Shown piece by piece: positions 17,507-27,096 of a DNA stretch of 64,000 bases. Position 1 is the stretch's first letter; each line of letters begins with the position of its first letter. The stretch covers positions 1-64,000 of the forward strand of contig NZ_JACJQJ010000021.1 of NCBI RefSeq assembly GCF_014696615.1. The letters run 5' to 3'. This stretch comes from Nostoc linckia FACHB-104 (GTDB taxonomy: Bacteria; Cyanobacteriota; Cyanobacteriia; Cyanobacteriales; Nostocaceae). A program made the translations under genes and the position numbers. The notes under the pieces are model-generated. The model was not told the DNA's origin. It did no database searches and saw only the letters and a program-made list of their open reading frames with translations.

Positions 17507-20254
17507 TTAACTTCCACGTAATGAAGCTACTAATTGTCGTGCAAATGCCGAAATTGCTTCATATTTATCGCGGTTTTGTTGCATCGCCTGTTGACGTGCA
17601 GTTTGTTCATGGGGGTTGTTAGCCACAACTGCTAGTTGTTCGTAACCTGGATAATAGCGACAGAAAGTATAAATCCCGTTATCATCTAACAACCATTGGC
17701 TATAAATTCCTTCTTTACGGGGGAAAAAGCTTTCGGAAGCATTACGCGCAATAATTTCACGCGGATATTTCAAAATATCGACAAAACTATCAACTGCAAC
17801 TGGCTGAATCCGACCAATTAATCTTGTGGTCAAGTTTTGCAAGATTTTTGATGCAGCTTTGGATTTAGCAATTGTATCGGGGTCTTGTGCCGATAAAATC
17901 ACCCTAATCCCCGCTTTTGCACCGTTAGCGCAAATTCTGCCGACTAAGTTAGCAATTTGGTCAAATTCAAATAGAATTGGGGCTTCGTCAATAAAGAAAA
18001 TCGAAGCGGGACTACTGAGTGCGCGTCTTAAGGCGGCGGAGTAAGCACTTAAGGAAAGTACAGCCGCATCTTCACTATCAGATAAATTTCGCAGTGCAAA
18101 TACTAAGAGTTTGGCATCAGTGCGGAAGCTAGAGGGTGCAGAAATCGATTGTCCCACACGACTAGAAAGCCAAAAACGTAAGCGCAGTTGAATTTGACTT
18201 AATGCATCCTCAACCCTCCCACTCAAAGAATCGATTTGCAGATGTTCAGGAGAACAGAAAGCCAGAAAATCTTTGAGGGTAGGAGTTCTTTGCCAAGCTG
18301 GACTCCCAAACCCATCAATCATGGCTTCCCGATAACGCTGTTGAATAGTGCGATCGCTAAAGAAGGCAGTTAGTGCTAAGTTAATCAGGGAACGGACAGT
18401 TTGTCCGAGTAGCTGGTTTTCTGTAGATGACCCCAACACCATTGTGAGCAGGGCCGATTCCAAAAAGCCCGTATAATCGAGCATTCGGTCTCGCTGTTCT
18501 TCCGCACTCAAAAAACGCAAGTCTGGTTGCTCAAATAAATTATTTGATTGCTTAGAAATATCGAAATACGCACCATTTTCCTCCATAAACTGGGTGTAGT
18601 CTGTGAAGGTAGATGTCCCATCTGGTTTCGGAAAGTCTAATGCCACAACAGGGATGTCATGGGCTAAAGCTTGGGTTAAAATCCCAGAAACTAACACTGA
18701 TTTACCTGCCCTCGTGGTGGCAAACAGCGCTAAATTTTTGTGTTGGGTAAATAAATCTAAATGTACAGGTGTACCGCCTTCAGCCGCAATTAATTCAAAC
18801 CCTTGATTATCTCCTTGTCTTGTGAGTACCAAAGGCATTAACCCCGGCACTTCACTGGTTAAATATAGCTGCCTACGATTGAAGGGTTTAACTAATAAAC
18901 CTTCCCAAACTATTGGTAAAGATTGCAGCCAAATCTTCCAAGCATATTCTGTTTCGCGAATTACTCTGGCGGGACGTTGAAAACAGTTTTCAATATATCT
19001 AGTAGCTTCATCCAACTGTTCGACAGTCGGACGATGGACAAAAATGGCGATCCCCGTATATATGGGTACAGCACCTTCATACAATTGTTCTTGGGCTGCT
19101 ACCGATTTCTTTAATTTTAATTGGGCGTTAACATCAATAGTTCTACTCTTTTCTTGAGCCATAAGTGCCGTCATATTTGACTGCTTCAAAACTCGTTGTA
19201 AGGTAGTTTTTACTAACGCCGGATTTGCTGAGGTTAACTGACAAAAAATCTCAGTATCTACTACTGTTTCTCTAGAAAGTAATTCCCATAAATAGCGTAA
19301 TTGCGAGGTTTTATTTGGCCAGCCGCCGGGTTTTTCTAAAAATGTCAGCGCCCCAATATATTTATTATTAACGTTCACCCAACGACGGTCTGCACAAGGT
19401 ACGCCAGACTCCATCAATAAGGTTGTACTGTGAATATTGTCTACTAAAAGTTTTGTACTTGCTAAATCTGAATAAACTTGTTCGTGTAATCCATTTTCAT
19501 CTAATATCAACAACTGCGGAATATCTATCGGTGAAGTATCATTAAATCTCCGCCAAACTTCTCCCCAAAGTTGTTCTGCATTTAATGGCTTTACATCTAA
19601 GCCCATTTTGTTAGATAAAAGTTGTTCCCAACGCCCAAAACCTTGTTTATAAGCATTGGTAATCAGGGTTTCTAGGCGTTGGTTTTGCACTTCTGCCATA
19701 TCGCCTTTAAATTTCAGCCACCAAGCTTCGGATCTCGCTAACAGTTTTTCAATTAAATCATCAGCTTCCGAGGCATTTGGTTCTACGGTATAAGTGACAT
19801 AAATCCGCAGAAATTTAGGCTTGCGAATCCCAGCATTATTTAATTCTTTGGTTCTAGCTCGTTCTGCCATCAATAAATATTTGATATCTTTTGATGGACT
19901 TTTTTTAGCTAAATTCGCTAATTCTTGTTGTCGCTGTTTGTCATTAATAAACGACCCTAAGTGCAGGGTCATTTTTTCACCACTAGGAATATCTTTTAAA
20001 CCAGCTTCAATATTGTCAAAAATGGTATCTATTTGTTCGGCTCTTAAAGTCGTATGAATGCCACGACATTCAAACCCAAAAACAAAGCAAAACCTGTCTT
20101 TTTGAGTACCTTTAGTTAAAATATAAGCGCCAATATCACGTCTATTGAAACTGACGCGCAGCATTGTTGCTAGATGTAACGCATCTTCAAATGGTGTTAA
20201 CCGAGTTGCGTTTTCGGCGATACCGATGCTTTGTTTTCCGATTTTTTGCTTCAT
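17507..20254 (-). CDS. VirB4/TraC-family T4SS ATPase
   Basis: This large 915-residue cytoplasmic ATPase has Walker A TTRAGKSVLVSG at about residues 508-519, a Walker B IFFIDEAPIL near 750-760, and the conserved downstream stretch ILSAQDPDTIAKSKAASKIL, followed by LIGRI, that typifies VirB4. VirB4 powers substrate transfer and pilus biogenesis and is the marker gene of T4SS. The N-terminal 480 residues are the family's less conserved CagE/TraC-like half. Its start lies inside the upstream VirB3-like gene (68-base overlap), indicating coupled translation. All nucleotide-binding motifs look intact, so the system may be functional. Confidence 0.9.
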   Translation of the reverse strand: MKQKIGKQSIGIAENATRLTPFEDALHLATMLRVSFNRRDIGAYILTKGTQKDRFCFVFGFECRGIHTTLRAEQIDTIFDNIEAGLKDIPSGEKMTLHLGSFINDKQRQQELANLAKKSPSKDIKYLLMAERARTKELNNAGIRKPKFLRIYVTYTVEPNASEADDLIEKLLARSEAWWLKFKGDMAEVQNQRLETLITNAYKQGFGRWEQLLSNKMGLDVKPLNAEQLWGEVWRRFNDTSPIDIPQLLILDENGLHEQVYSDLASTKLLVDNIHSTTLLMESGVPCADRRWVNVNNKYIGALTFLEKPGGWPNKTSQLRYLWELLSRETVVDTEIFCQLTSANPALVKTTLQRVLKQSNMTALMAQEKSRTIDVNAQLKLKKSVAAQEQLYEGAVPIYTGIAIFVHRPTVEQLDEATRYIENCFQRPARVIRETEYAWKIWLQSLPIVWEGLLVKPFNRRQLYLTSEVPGLMPLVLTRQGDNQGFELIAAEGGTPVHLDLFTQHKNLALFATTRAGKSVLVSGILTQALAHDIPVVALDFPKPDGTSTFTDYTQFMEENGAYFDISKQSNNLFEQPDLRFLSAEEQRDRMLDYTGFLESALLTMVLGSSTENQLLGQTVRSLINLALTAFFSDRTIQQRYREAMIDGFGSPAWQRTPTLKDFLAFCSPEHLQIDSLSGRVEDALSQIQLRLRFWLSSRVGQSISAPSSFRTDAKLLVFALRNLSDSEDAAVLSLSAYSAALRRALSSPASIFFIDEAPILFEFDQIANLVGRICANGAKAGIRVILSAQDPDTIAKSKAASKILQNLTTRLIGRIQPVAVDSFVDILKYPREIIARNASESFFPRKEGIYSQWLLDDNGIYTFCRYYPGYEQLAVVANNPHEQTARQQAMQQNRDKYEAISAFARQLVASLRGS

Positions 20255-20582
20255 GATTCACTTCTAACAAGCTTTGATAACGAGCAAAGCCTCTAGTCCA
20301 AGCCGGAACACCAACAAATTTACTTAAAAAACTCCAACTCCTACCACCAGTTAATATCCACCAAGTTGCCATTCCCCACCCAGCAATTAGCACTGTCCAT
20401 AACCATTTTTGAAATTCGTCTTGGAACAGTCCACCAAAAATTCCATTGATAATAAAGTAAGCAGCTAGAGCAATTACTGTCCAAGGAAAAATTTGGTCTG
20501 CTGGTAGTGGCCCTAATGATGGTTGGCTTCCTAAAATTTGATTAACTGGACGAAAGTCTTTATCTGGCTCTTGAGACATCAC
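20187..20582 (-). CDS. VirB3-like small membrane protein of the T4SS cluster
   Basis: The 131-residue protein has two closely spaced membrane segments (about 33-52 and 60-78) followed by a basic C-terminal tail rich in Lys and Arg. VirB3/TraL proteins are small bitopic inner-membrane proteins encoded just before VirB4 and sometimes fused to it. The 68-base overlap with the ATPase gene fits that pairing. Sequence identity to named VirB3 proteins cannot be judged from here, so the call is mainly positional and topological. Confidence 0.55.
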   Translation of the reverse strand: MMSQEPDKDFRPVNQILGSQPSLGPLPADQIFPWTVIALAAYFIINGIFGGLFQDEFQKWLWTVLIAGWGMATWWILTGGRSWSFLSKFVGVPAWTRGFARYQSLLEVNHEAKNRKTKHRYRRKRNSVNTI

Positions 20583-20624
20583 TTGGTAAAATTAAAGCTA
20601 ACTTTTAGCATTTGGTATTTGGAG

Positions 20625-20644
20625 AGACGCGATTAATCGCGTCT
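20625..20644. repeat. Perfect 20-bp palindrome, copy 1
   Basis: AGACGCGATTAATCGCGTCT is a perfect palindrome in the gap between the VirB2-like and VirB3-like genes. The identical sequence occurs at 42911-42930. It is probably a dispersed repeat, although it could also act as an RNA hairpin inside the operon transcript. Confidence 0.85.
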
Positions 20645-20722
20645 GTACAAGAGTCAAGAGTCAAATCTTAATTTTGCAATTGTAATTTTTGATCCCTAGC
20701 CTCTAGCCTATAGTCCCTTTAT

Positions 20723-21337
20723 TTATTTTGAATTGCCAATAACAAAGCCTGTTAATACATCTGCAATAGTGACAGCAACCACTACTAACAAAGGAGTTCT
20801 GGCAATGTTTTGCCAATCTTCATCTTTGCGGACTGCATTCACCACTCCAATCAAAGCTACAGCAATATAAAGTAAGTAAAGTGCGCGTAAGACGTTGAAT
20901 ACTAAACTCACTGCGGTTTGGGTACCACCGCCGTTACTAGAACCTTGGGTGAGGGTATTTTGAAAAAAGTCTTCGGCTTTCTTAAAAAATTGTGCTTGCG
21001 CTGGTGCTGCAAAATAGTCTAGCCAGAATAAACTCAGCACAACTACTACAGCTAAGATTTGCAGTGGTATTAAAGATTTAATTGGTAAATCACAATACTG
21101 TCCAATTCTGTGAGTAATTACGGCAATTAAACTGCCTACTAATAAACTCAAAAGTAATATAGGACTCTTCAGGCTGATAACACTTAAAAATACCGCGCAC
21201 GCTAGTAAAAAGGGTACTGATTCAACTAGGATCAGCCACCAGTATCTAAGTGTCCCTCGGAATTTCGTCCCTGTTGTTACTATGCTGCTTGTTAATCTTA
21301 AAAACAATTCCCTTTGAGGAGCGTTGTGCTTAGACAT
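20723..21337 (-). CDS. VirB2-like pilin candidate with membrane extension
   Basis: The 204-residue protein is the first gene of the T4SS-like operon. Residues 35-110 hold three hydrophobic segments. The third ends with a signal-peptidase-like site (APAQA, cleavage after Ala115). The remaining 89 residues have two hydrophobic helices (about 135-160 and 175-198) around a short basic loop (RKDED), which is the layout of mature VirB2/TraA pilins. Pilins with such a long multi-helix leader are unusual. An alternative is simply a polytopic membrane protein. Position in front of VirB3/VirB4-like genes supports the pilin reading. Confidence 0.5.
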   Translation of the reverse strand: MSKHNAPQRELFLRLTSSIVTTGTKFRGTLRYWWLILVESVPFLLACAVFLSVISLKSPILLLSLLVGSLIAVITHRIGQYCDLPIKSLIPLQILAVVVVLSLFWLDYFAAPAQAQFFKKAEDFFQNTLTQGSSNGGGTQTAVSLVFNVLRALYLLYIAVALIGVVNAVRKDEDWQNIARTPLLVVVAVTIADVLTGFVIGNSK

Positions 21338-21963
21338 TTGACTCGTTTCCCAATTGATTATTTACCTCAGATCTGTCTGCCATACAGAACTTATCATCTC
21401 ATATATGGGCGATCGCCAGATTTATCGTAAATTCACAGTTGCCAGTTGTGTCATGGGTGCAAAGCAATACATCATCTGCATGATAATTTTTGTTCACTAT
21501 TATAAGTGTAGAAGTGCGATCCCCCATCGCCAGGTATTTTTTGCTGCAAATGTCCATAAAAACCTACTTCTCCAAATAGCTGATGAATTTGGTCTCCGTG
21601 TCAACACTATTTTGTGTAATGGCTATGGATAAATTCAGTCATGCAAATCTTATCAGCAGCAATTTGACTGAACTTAATAGTGAAGTCACGGTGGTAAATG
21701 CCAAATCTCAGGGGAAGTACTTGATAAAAATTAAACTTAACTCTCTTCCCGTACCCTGGAGCTTTAATTCAAGCCTAGTTTAATACCTGATACAGGTAAT
21801 TCAAATGAGTACTAATACTCACTAGTATATATGAACATATTGTAAACTGCTACTTATCAAGGCAAATAAAAATCCGCAAATCCCGTGATTGGCAATATGT
21901 TACCCCGCTACAGGAGTAATGAAAAAACTTTATCAAATCCTCAAAATTGCAATTTGTTAAATT
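21338..21963. other. Intergenic region with a possible 54-residue ORF
   Basis: This stretch separates the T4SS-like operon from rsmH. A plus-strand reading from ATG 21619 to 21783 would give a 54-residue soluble peptide (starts MAMDKFSHANLISS, ends with a hydrophobic-basic tail). It looks more protein-like than most short ORFs, but no ribosome binding site is clear. Otherwise AT-rich DNA, with one gcgatcgc near 21410. The T4SS promoter should lie at about 21340-21420, but no convincing -10/-35 pair was found. Confidence 0.4.
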
Positions 21964-22057
21964 TTGTCATTTGTCATTGGTCATTGGTCATTTGGTATTG
22001 TCTACCTTATCTCCATTCTCCATTCCCCATTCCCCAGTCCCCAGTCCCCATTCCCTT
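21964..22057 (+). repeat. STRR array upstream of rsmH
   Basis: Repeats of 'tttgtcattggtcatt' followed by 'cattcccc' and 'agtccccagtcccca' units run to 7 bases before the rsmH start. They remain open in frame, so naive gene calling would extend rsmH through them. Confidence 0.85.
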
Positions 22058-22063
22058 TTAAAC

Positions 22064-22960
22064 ATGAACCTAGATTCACAGACACCGAAAGATGCAGAAG
22101 AACCGATTTTTTCACATATTTCCGTATTAAGCCGGGAAATCATTGAGGGTTTGGCGGTGCGTTCTGGTGGTCATTATTTAGATGCAACACTAGGCGGTGG
22201 TGGTCATAGCCGCTTAATTCTAGAAGCTGCTGAGAACGTGCAATTAACAGCAATCGATCAAGATGCGGATGCTTTAGCCGCAGCACAGAAGTATTTAAAT
22301 GAATATCAAGACCGTGTTAACTTTATCCGCAGCAACTTTGCGGCTTATGATTTTACACAAAGTACCTTTGATGGTATAGTAGCCGACTTAGGCGTTAGCT
22401 CTTACCATTTAGATACACCGGAGCGCGGTTTTAGCTTTCGTCACTCTGCTAGCTTAGATATGCGAATGGATCAAAGACAGTCATTAACTGCGGCAGATGT
22501 AATTAATGATTGGGATGAAGCAGAATTAGCAGATATTTTCTTTAAATACGGTGAGGAAAGATTATCGCGGCGCATTGCCAGACGCATTATCGAAAGGCGA
22601 CCGTTGCATACTACTGTGGAATTAGCAGATGCGATCGCCTCTTGTGTTCCTGTTAAATATCGTTATGGCAGAATTCACCCAGCTACCCGTGTTTTTCAAG
22701 CGTTGCGAATTGTCGTCAACGACGAGCTGAAATCCCTAGAAACCTTCTTAGATAAGGCACCAAACGCCCTTGTCCCTGGCGGACGGATTGCAATCATCAG
22801 TTTTCACAGCTTAGAAGACCGTCTGGTGAAGCATAGCCTACGTAATTCACCATTATTGCGAGTTTTGACCAAAAAACCCATCACAGCCCAAGAAGACGAA
22901 ATCAATCAAAATCCGCGATCGCGTTCCGCTAAATTGAGGATAGCAGAGCGGAGGGAGTGA
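22064..22960 (+). CDS. rsmH: 16S rRNA (cytosine(1402)-N(4))-methyltransferase RsmH
   Basis: The 298-residue protein has the MraW/RsmH pattern: [11 protein letters not shown], the SAM-binding [45 protein letters not shown], and [18 protein letters not shown]. It methylates C1402 of 16S rRNA together with RsmI. The start is set at ATG 22064 because upstream codons derive from an STRR array and are not family sequence. The C-terminus (IAERRE) and stop codon merge directly into another repeat array, so the last residues may have been reshaped. It stands outside a dcw cluster, as is usual in cyanobacteria. Confidence 0.95.
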   Translation: MNLDSQTPKDAEEPIFSHISVLSREIIEGLAVRSGGHYLDATLGGGGHSRLILEAAENVQLTAIDQDADALAAAQKYLNEYQDRVNFIRSNFAAYDFTQSTFDGIVADLGVSSYHLDTPERGFSFRHSASLDMRMDQRQSLTAADVINDWDEAELADIFFKYGEERLSRRIARRIIERRPLHTTVELADAIASCVPVKYRYGRIHPATRVFQALRIVVNDELKSLETFLDKAPNALVPGGRIAIISFHSLEDRLVKHSLRNSPLLRVLTKKPITAQEDEINQNPRSRSAKLRIAERRE

Positions 22961-22966
22961 GTGAGT

Positions 22967-23097
22967 GGGGATGAGGGAGATGAGGGAGATGAGGGGGATG
23001 AGGGGGATGAGGTGACAAGGTGACAAGGGGAAAGGGAGAACAAATAACGAATACCAAACACCTAACACCAATTACCCATTACTCAATGCCCAATGCC
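22967..23097 (+). repeat. STRR array filling the rsmH/histidine kinase convergent gap
   Basis: Units of 'gatgaggga', 'gatgagggg' and 'ggtgacaag' are followed by 'caattacccatta' and 'caatgcc' units. The array spans the whole gap between the two stop codons; the kinase stop codon (23098-23100) lies in the last 'caatgcccta' unit. Confidence 0.85.
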
Positions 23098-24576
23098 CTA
23101 CTTTTTAAAATATCTCGGTAACTCAATGTGGAATGTGGAACCTTTGCCGAGGGTGCTAGTAACGCTGATGGTACCTTGCATCATTTGCACTAATGATTTG
23201 GTGATGGCTAAGCCTAAACCCATACCTTCATAGAGGCGGGTGTTACTTTGATCGACTTGTCGGAAACGCTCAAAAATATACTCAATGTCAGATGGCGCGA
23301 TCCCAATACCTGTATCTTCAACTGCGATCGCAATTTTATCAGTAGCGATTTCCCAGACTTTAACTTTGATGCTACCTACGGCGGTGAATTTAATGGCGTT
23401 TAACAACAGCTTGAGTAAAATCTGTCTGAGGCGATCGCTGTCGTTGACGATTAAGGGACAATTTAGATTAATCTCTACTTGCAGATTTAATGATTTTTCC
23501 TCGGCTAGATAACTGTGTTCAGCTAGGGTAGTCAACACCAAAGTCTCTAAATTAAATTCTTCTGTATGAAATGAGAGATTGCCCGCTTCCGCATGAGCAA
23601 AGTAAAGCATATCGTCAATAATGGACAAAAGATGGTTCCCATTGTTGAAAATGCGTTGGATCATCTCTGTTTGTAACTCAGATAAAGTAGAGTTACGCTG
23701 ACGTAACAACACCTGTGATAATCCCAAAATCACATTGAGAGGTGTGCGGAGTTCATGGGAAGTGATAGCTAAAAATTGGGACTTTAACTCGCCAGTTTCT
23801 ACGAGTTGTTGGTTTCTTAGCTGAATTTGCTGGCGAATTTTTTCCAGTTCGAGATTTTGCGCTAAGAGAATCTCGTTTTGTCTGGCTAAGCGTTCTTCTC
23901 TTTCTTCTAAAACTTGGAGCATGATCGTATTATTGATTGCGATCGCTGCTACCTCTGCTATTGCATCTAAGAGGTGTTGTGCAGCAGCATTTAACGCCTG
24001 AGGATTTTCCCAATTACCAATTGCCATCACTCCCAATTTTCCTGCTTGTGCTGATTTAATTGGTACAGCATATATGGATGCTGGTGTGACAGATGATAAA
24101 ACTGGGGTGCAGGGAAAAAATGGACATGAGGAAAAACCATCAATCATACAGTCTTTGTGCTTCTGACTTGCTTGATATATCTGGGGTAGACCAGTAGCAA
24201 ATACTTGAGCTAATAACCCTGACTTAGTATTGAAAGGCTGAGTACAGGAGATTGATTCTTGTTCCTCACCCCACAACTTAGTCCCTATATCTAAAGAGTT
24301 ATTGAGTTTGAGGATATGTAAATTTTCGGTGCTAATGCCTGTTGAGGTAGTTAATTCTAATTGTTGCGATTGGGCATTATATAACGCTATCAAACAAAAC
24401 TGAGCAATATCAACAATATTACAAGCTTCCCTAGCTATTACCTCTAAGAGATCGGGTAAATGTGTAATTCGCTGATTTGTGAGATTAGTTAGCAGTTGGA
24501 GTATCCCCAGTTGTTGAGGTAGCTGGGAAGAGATGGATTTATTTCCTATATCGGTATACTGTCCAGTTAAAATCAT
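23098..24576 (-). CDS. GAF-domain sensor histidine kinase
   Basis: The 492-residue cytoplasmic kinase has no membrane segments. Residues about 20-215 form a GAF domain with a Cys-rich insertion (CMIDGFSSCPFFPC). Residues about 215-260 are a coiled coil. The H-box is SHELRTPLNVILGL, followed by an N-box LLLNAIKFT, G1 DTGIGI and G2 GMGLGLAITKSL, so all kinase motifs are intact. It is probably a soluble redox, ligand or metal sensor. No response regulator is adjacent, so it is an orphan. The stop codon lies within an STRR. Confidence 0.9.
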   Translation of the reverse strand: MILTGQYTDIGNKSISSQLPQQLGILQLLTNLTNQRITHLPDLLEVIAREACNIVDIAQFCLIALYNAQSQQLELTTSTGISTENLHILKLNNSLDIGTKLWGEEQESISCTQPFNTKSGLLAQVFATGLPQIYQASQKHKDCMIDGFSSCPFFPCTPVLSSVTPASIYAVPIKSAQAGKLGVMAIGNWENPQALNAAAQHLLDAIAEVAAIAINNTIMLQVLEEREERLARQNEILLAQNLELEKIRQQIQLRNQQLVETGELKSQFLAITSHELRTPLNVILGLSQVLLRQRNSTLSELQTEMIQRIFNNGNHLLSIIDDMLYFAHAEAGNLSFHTEEFNLETLVLTTLAEHSYLAEEKSLNLQVEINLNCPLIVNDSDRLRQILLKLLLNAIKFTAVGSIKVKVWEIATDKIAIAVEDTGIGIAPSDIEYIFERFRQVDQSNTRLYEGMGLGLAITKSLVQMMQGTISVTSTLGKGSTFHIELPRYFKK

Positions 24577-25384
24577 AATTGCCTAATGGCGATTTGCTTC
24601 CATATATATTGCATCTGGCTCTCTCTCAGCGATTTTTATTGAAAAAACTGCTCCCAAAATCACAGATTCTTACAGCTAGGCTTTAGTTAAGTTTGGGTTG
24701 CGGATAATTTCAACAATATTCACTTCGCAGACGCATAAAGGCTCATCTTAAATATAGCTGTTCCCGACTTAGTCAGATATATTTTCAAAGCTATTACCTT
24801 TGTTAAACAATATTCTTGTTTACCTCAGTATGCTTAGGAAAGCATATCAATATTTTCTTTACATTACCTGATTTTGGATGATTGCATTTTGCGCCAGCTT
24901 TCTGATATTAGCTATCTCCCACTATTTTTTTAGTGCATAGGCTTTATCCAATCGGCTCCTTAATTTTTCTGAGATGCTGATTATTTTATCAATTTCTTGC
25001 GATGCTTACCTTATATTTTTGTCAGTAGTTATACTGATTTTTTGCTTTAATTTTCTTTATCTCTTATCCAAAAAATATAGATTTTTATGTAAATCAGCTA
25101 ACAATTATCTGATGATTTTTATTATCAATATCGACATCATTTGTATTTTGGAATATATTAGAGTAATTTTATATAATAATTGTGATATAAGAATAATAAC
25201 TATTCTCATCCATACGAGAATAATCTGTAGTTTGATAGCAGCTATCTATGATTTACAAAATATAGATACTCAGACACCCTACTTTTTAAAGAACTAGGGT
25301 ATCTTTTATTCAAAATTTATTGAGGATTGCTGTAGCTTATAAGCATTGATAAAGACAACCTGTTAATTAATTCCCTCGTCACTG
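24577..25384. other. AT-rich gene-free stretch downstream of anmK's divergent neighbour
   Basis: About 800 bases. A 107-codon plus-strand frame at 24974-25297 would encode an almost wholly hydrophobic Ile/Leu/Tyr-rich sequence; its composition follows the extreme AT content and there is no ribosome binding site, so it is not called as a gene. No RNA or operator was recognised. Confidence 0.5.
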
Positions 25385-25513
25385 CTATAGCAATCCTAAA
25401 TGATTTGTGAAATATTACATGCAAGATTGTTGACTGTTGACTGTTAACCGTTGACTGTCAACGGTCAACAACCAAAAACAACATTTTTCATAACTGAAAT
25501 AGGATTGCTATAG
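25385..25513. repeat. 129-bp nested inverted-repeat element
   Basis: The termini ctatagcaatccta (25385-25398) and taggattgctatag (25500-25513) are perfect inverted repeats of 14 bp, extending imperfectly to 28 bases. Inside lies a second inverted repeat, ttgttgactgttgac against gtcaacggtcaacaa (about 25428-25472). It has no ORF. The form fits a MITE-like or REP-like element just upstream of anmK. Confidence 0.7.
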
Positions 25514-25587
25514 AGACGTTACTGTTTTGACATGGACAGTAGCATCCATTAAACTACCCCTTGCAAATCAAAACTGAATTTCTGCCA

Positions 25588-26898
25588 ATGCATTCCACTG
25601 AACAAACTGCTGTACCTACTCGCGTTATTGGTCTAATCAGTGGCACGTCTGTAGACGGTATAGACGCTGCCTTGGTAGATATTACTGGTAAGGATTTAGA
25701 TCTCAAAGTAGAGTTATTAGCTGGAGAAACATATCCTTACCCCCCAAATCTCAGAGAGAAGATTTTAGCAGTTTGTGCTGGGGAAGCTATCTCAATGGCA
25801 GAATTAGCAGAAATAGATGATGCGATCGCCTTCGCTTTTGCTCAAGCTGCCCAAAATATTCAAATTGGTCATCAAAGCGCTACTTTAATCGGTTCTCATG
25901 GTCAAACAGTTTACCATCGGCCGCCCGTGGAGCGGGGACTAGGGACTGGGGACTGGGGACTGGGGACTGGGGAAATGAGTGGAGATGAGGGAACAAAGAA
26001 AAATCACACAAAACACCAATTACCAATTACCAATTACCCATTACCAATTACCCAACCCAAATCTCTAGGTTATACCTTACAAATTGGTCGTGGCGCTTTG
26101 ATTGCCCATCTTACAGGAATTAGCACTGTGAGTAACTTCCGTGTTGCGGATATAGCGATTGGGGGACATGGTGCGCCTCTGGTTCCTAGAGTTGACGCTT
26201 ATTTACTCAGCCATCCCCAGGAAGCACGCTGTATTCAAAATATCGGTGGTATTGGTAATGTTGCTTATATTCCCCCTCGCCGAGATAATTGGCTGGAAAA
26301 AATTCGCGGCTGGGATACAGGCCCGGGAAATAGCCTGTTAGATTTGGCTGTGCAGCATCTTACAAATGGTTCTAAAACATACGATGAAAACGGACAGTGG
26401 GCAGCAAGCGGTAATACTTGCCAGCCTTTAGTAGAACAATGGTTGACCCAAGATTACTTTCATCTACCTCCCCCAAAATCTACGGGGAGGGAGTTATTTG
26501 GTGTGGCTTATTTGCAACAGTGTTTACAAGAGGCTGAAGCCTATCAACTTAGCCCAGCAGATTTACTAGCCACCCTCACAGAACTAACAGCTGCAACAAT
26601 CGCAGAAAGTTACCGTAATTTTTTACCACAATTGCCCGATCGCATCCTATTATGTGGTGGTGGTAGTCGTAATCTTTATTTAAAACAACGCTTACAGTCG
26701 TTATTGCCATCTGTACCAGTTATGACTACCGATGAAGTTGGTTTAAATGCAGATTTTAAAGAAGCGATCGCCTTTGCAGTTTTAGCCTATTGGCGACAGT
26801 TGGGTATTCCTGGTAACTTACCTAGCGCTACTGGTGCACCTCACGAAGTCCTTCTAGGAGAAATTTCCCCTGCTTATAATATTTCAGTTTCAAGTTAA
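25588..26898 (+). CDS. anmK: Anhydro-N-acetylmuramic acid kinase
   Basis: The protein (436 residues) has [66 protein letters not shown] and GWDTGPGN motifs. AnmK phosphorylates 1,6-anhydroMurNAc to MurNAc-6-phosphate in peptidoglycan recycling. ATG 25588 is preferred over the upstream TTG at 25561 because the family sequence starts there. The oddity is an insertion of about 42 codons (about 25934-26058) between HRPPVE and LGYTLQIG. It is translated STRR DNA ([12 protein letters not shown]..., then [12 protein letters not shown]...) and keeps the frame. It would form a surface loop; activity is likely retained but unproven. Confidence 0.93.
   Translation: MHSTEQTAVPTRVIGLISGTSVDGIDAALVDITGKDLDLKVELLAGETYPYPPNLREKILAVCAGEAISMAELAEIDDAIAFAFAQAAQNIQIGHQSATLIGSHGQTVYHRPPVERGLGTGDWGLGTGEMSGDEGTKKNHTKHQLPITNYPLPITQPKSLGYTLQIGRGALIAHLTGISTVSNFRVADIAIGGHGAPLVPRVDAYLLSHPQEARCIQNIGGIGNVAYIPPRRDNWLEKIRGWDTGPGNSLLDLAVQHLTNGSKTYDENGQWAASGNTCQPLVEQWLTQDYFHLPPPKSTGRELFGVAYLQQCLQEAEAYQLSPADLLATLTELTAATIAESYRNFLPQLPDRILLCGGGSRNLYLKQRLQSLLPSVPVMTTDEVGLNADFKEAIAFAVLAYWRQLGIPGNLPSATGAPHEVLLGEISPAYNISVSS
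25934..26058 (+). repeat. In-frame STRR insertion inside anmK
   Basis: Consists of 'ggggactagggact'-type 7-mer units, a 'gatgagggaacaaag' stretch, then 'ccaattacc' and 'cccattacc' units, the same families seen in intergenic gaps at 27600, 41600, 47780 and 62170. Frame is preserved on both sides. Confidence 0.85.
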
Positions 26899-27096
26899 TA
26901 AATTTAACCAAGCTAGGAAATTCAATAACCTATCAGTTAAGGGCAAAAGGTTAAAAAAGAAAGGGAAACAAAAACCTTTTCCCCATTCCCCAATTTTCCA
27001 AAGCTATACTTTAACTTATTTACCACCTGACATTTTGGCGTTTCAAATATATCTTTAAGTCTCGGTGGTATTCGAGCAAGACAAGGAACATCCAAA

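Noticed and set aside
11603-21337. Integrative conjugative element
   Set aside because: No relaxase, coupling protein, integrase or attachment repeats seen in the window.
21947-22063. N-terminal extension of rsmH
   Set aside because: The extra 39 codons are STRR DNA; family sequence starts at 22064.
24974-25297. 107-codon hydrophobic frame as a membrane protein
   Set aside because: Extreme AT composition explains the Ile/Leu/Tyr/Asn content; no ribosome binding site and no recognisable pattern.
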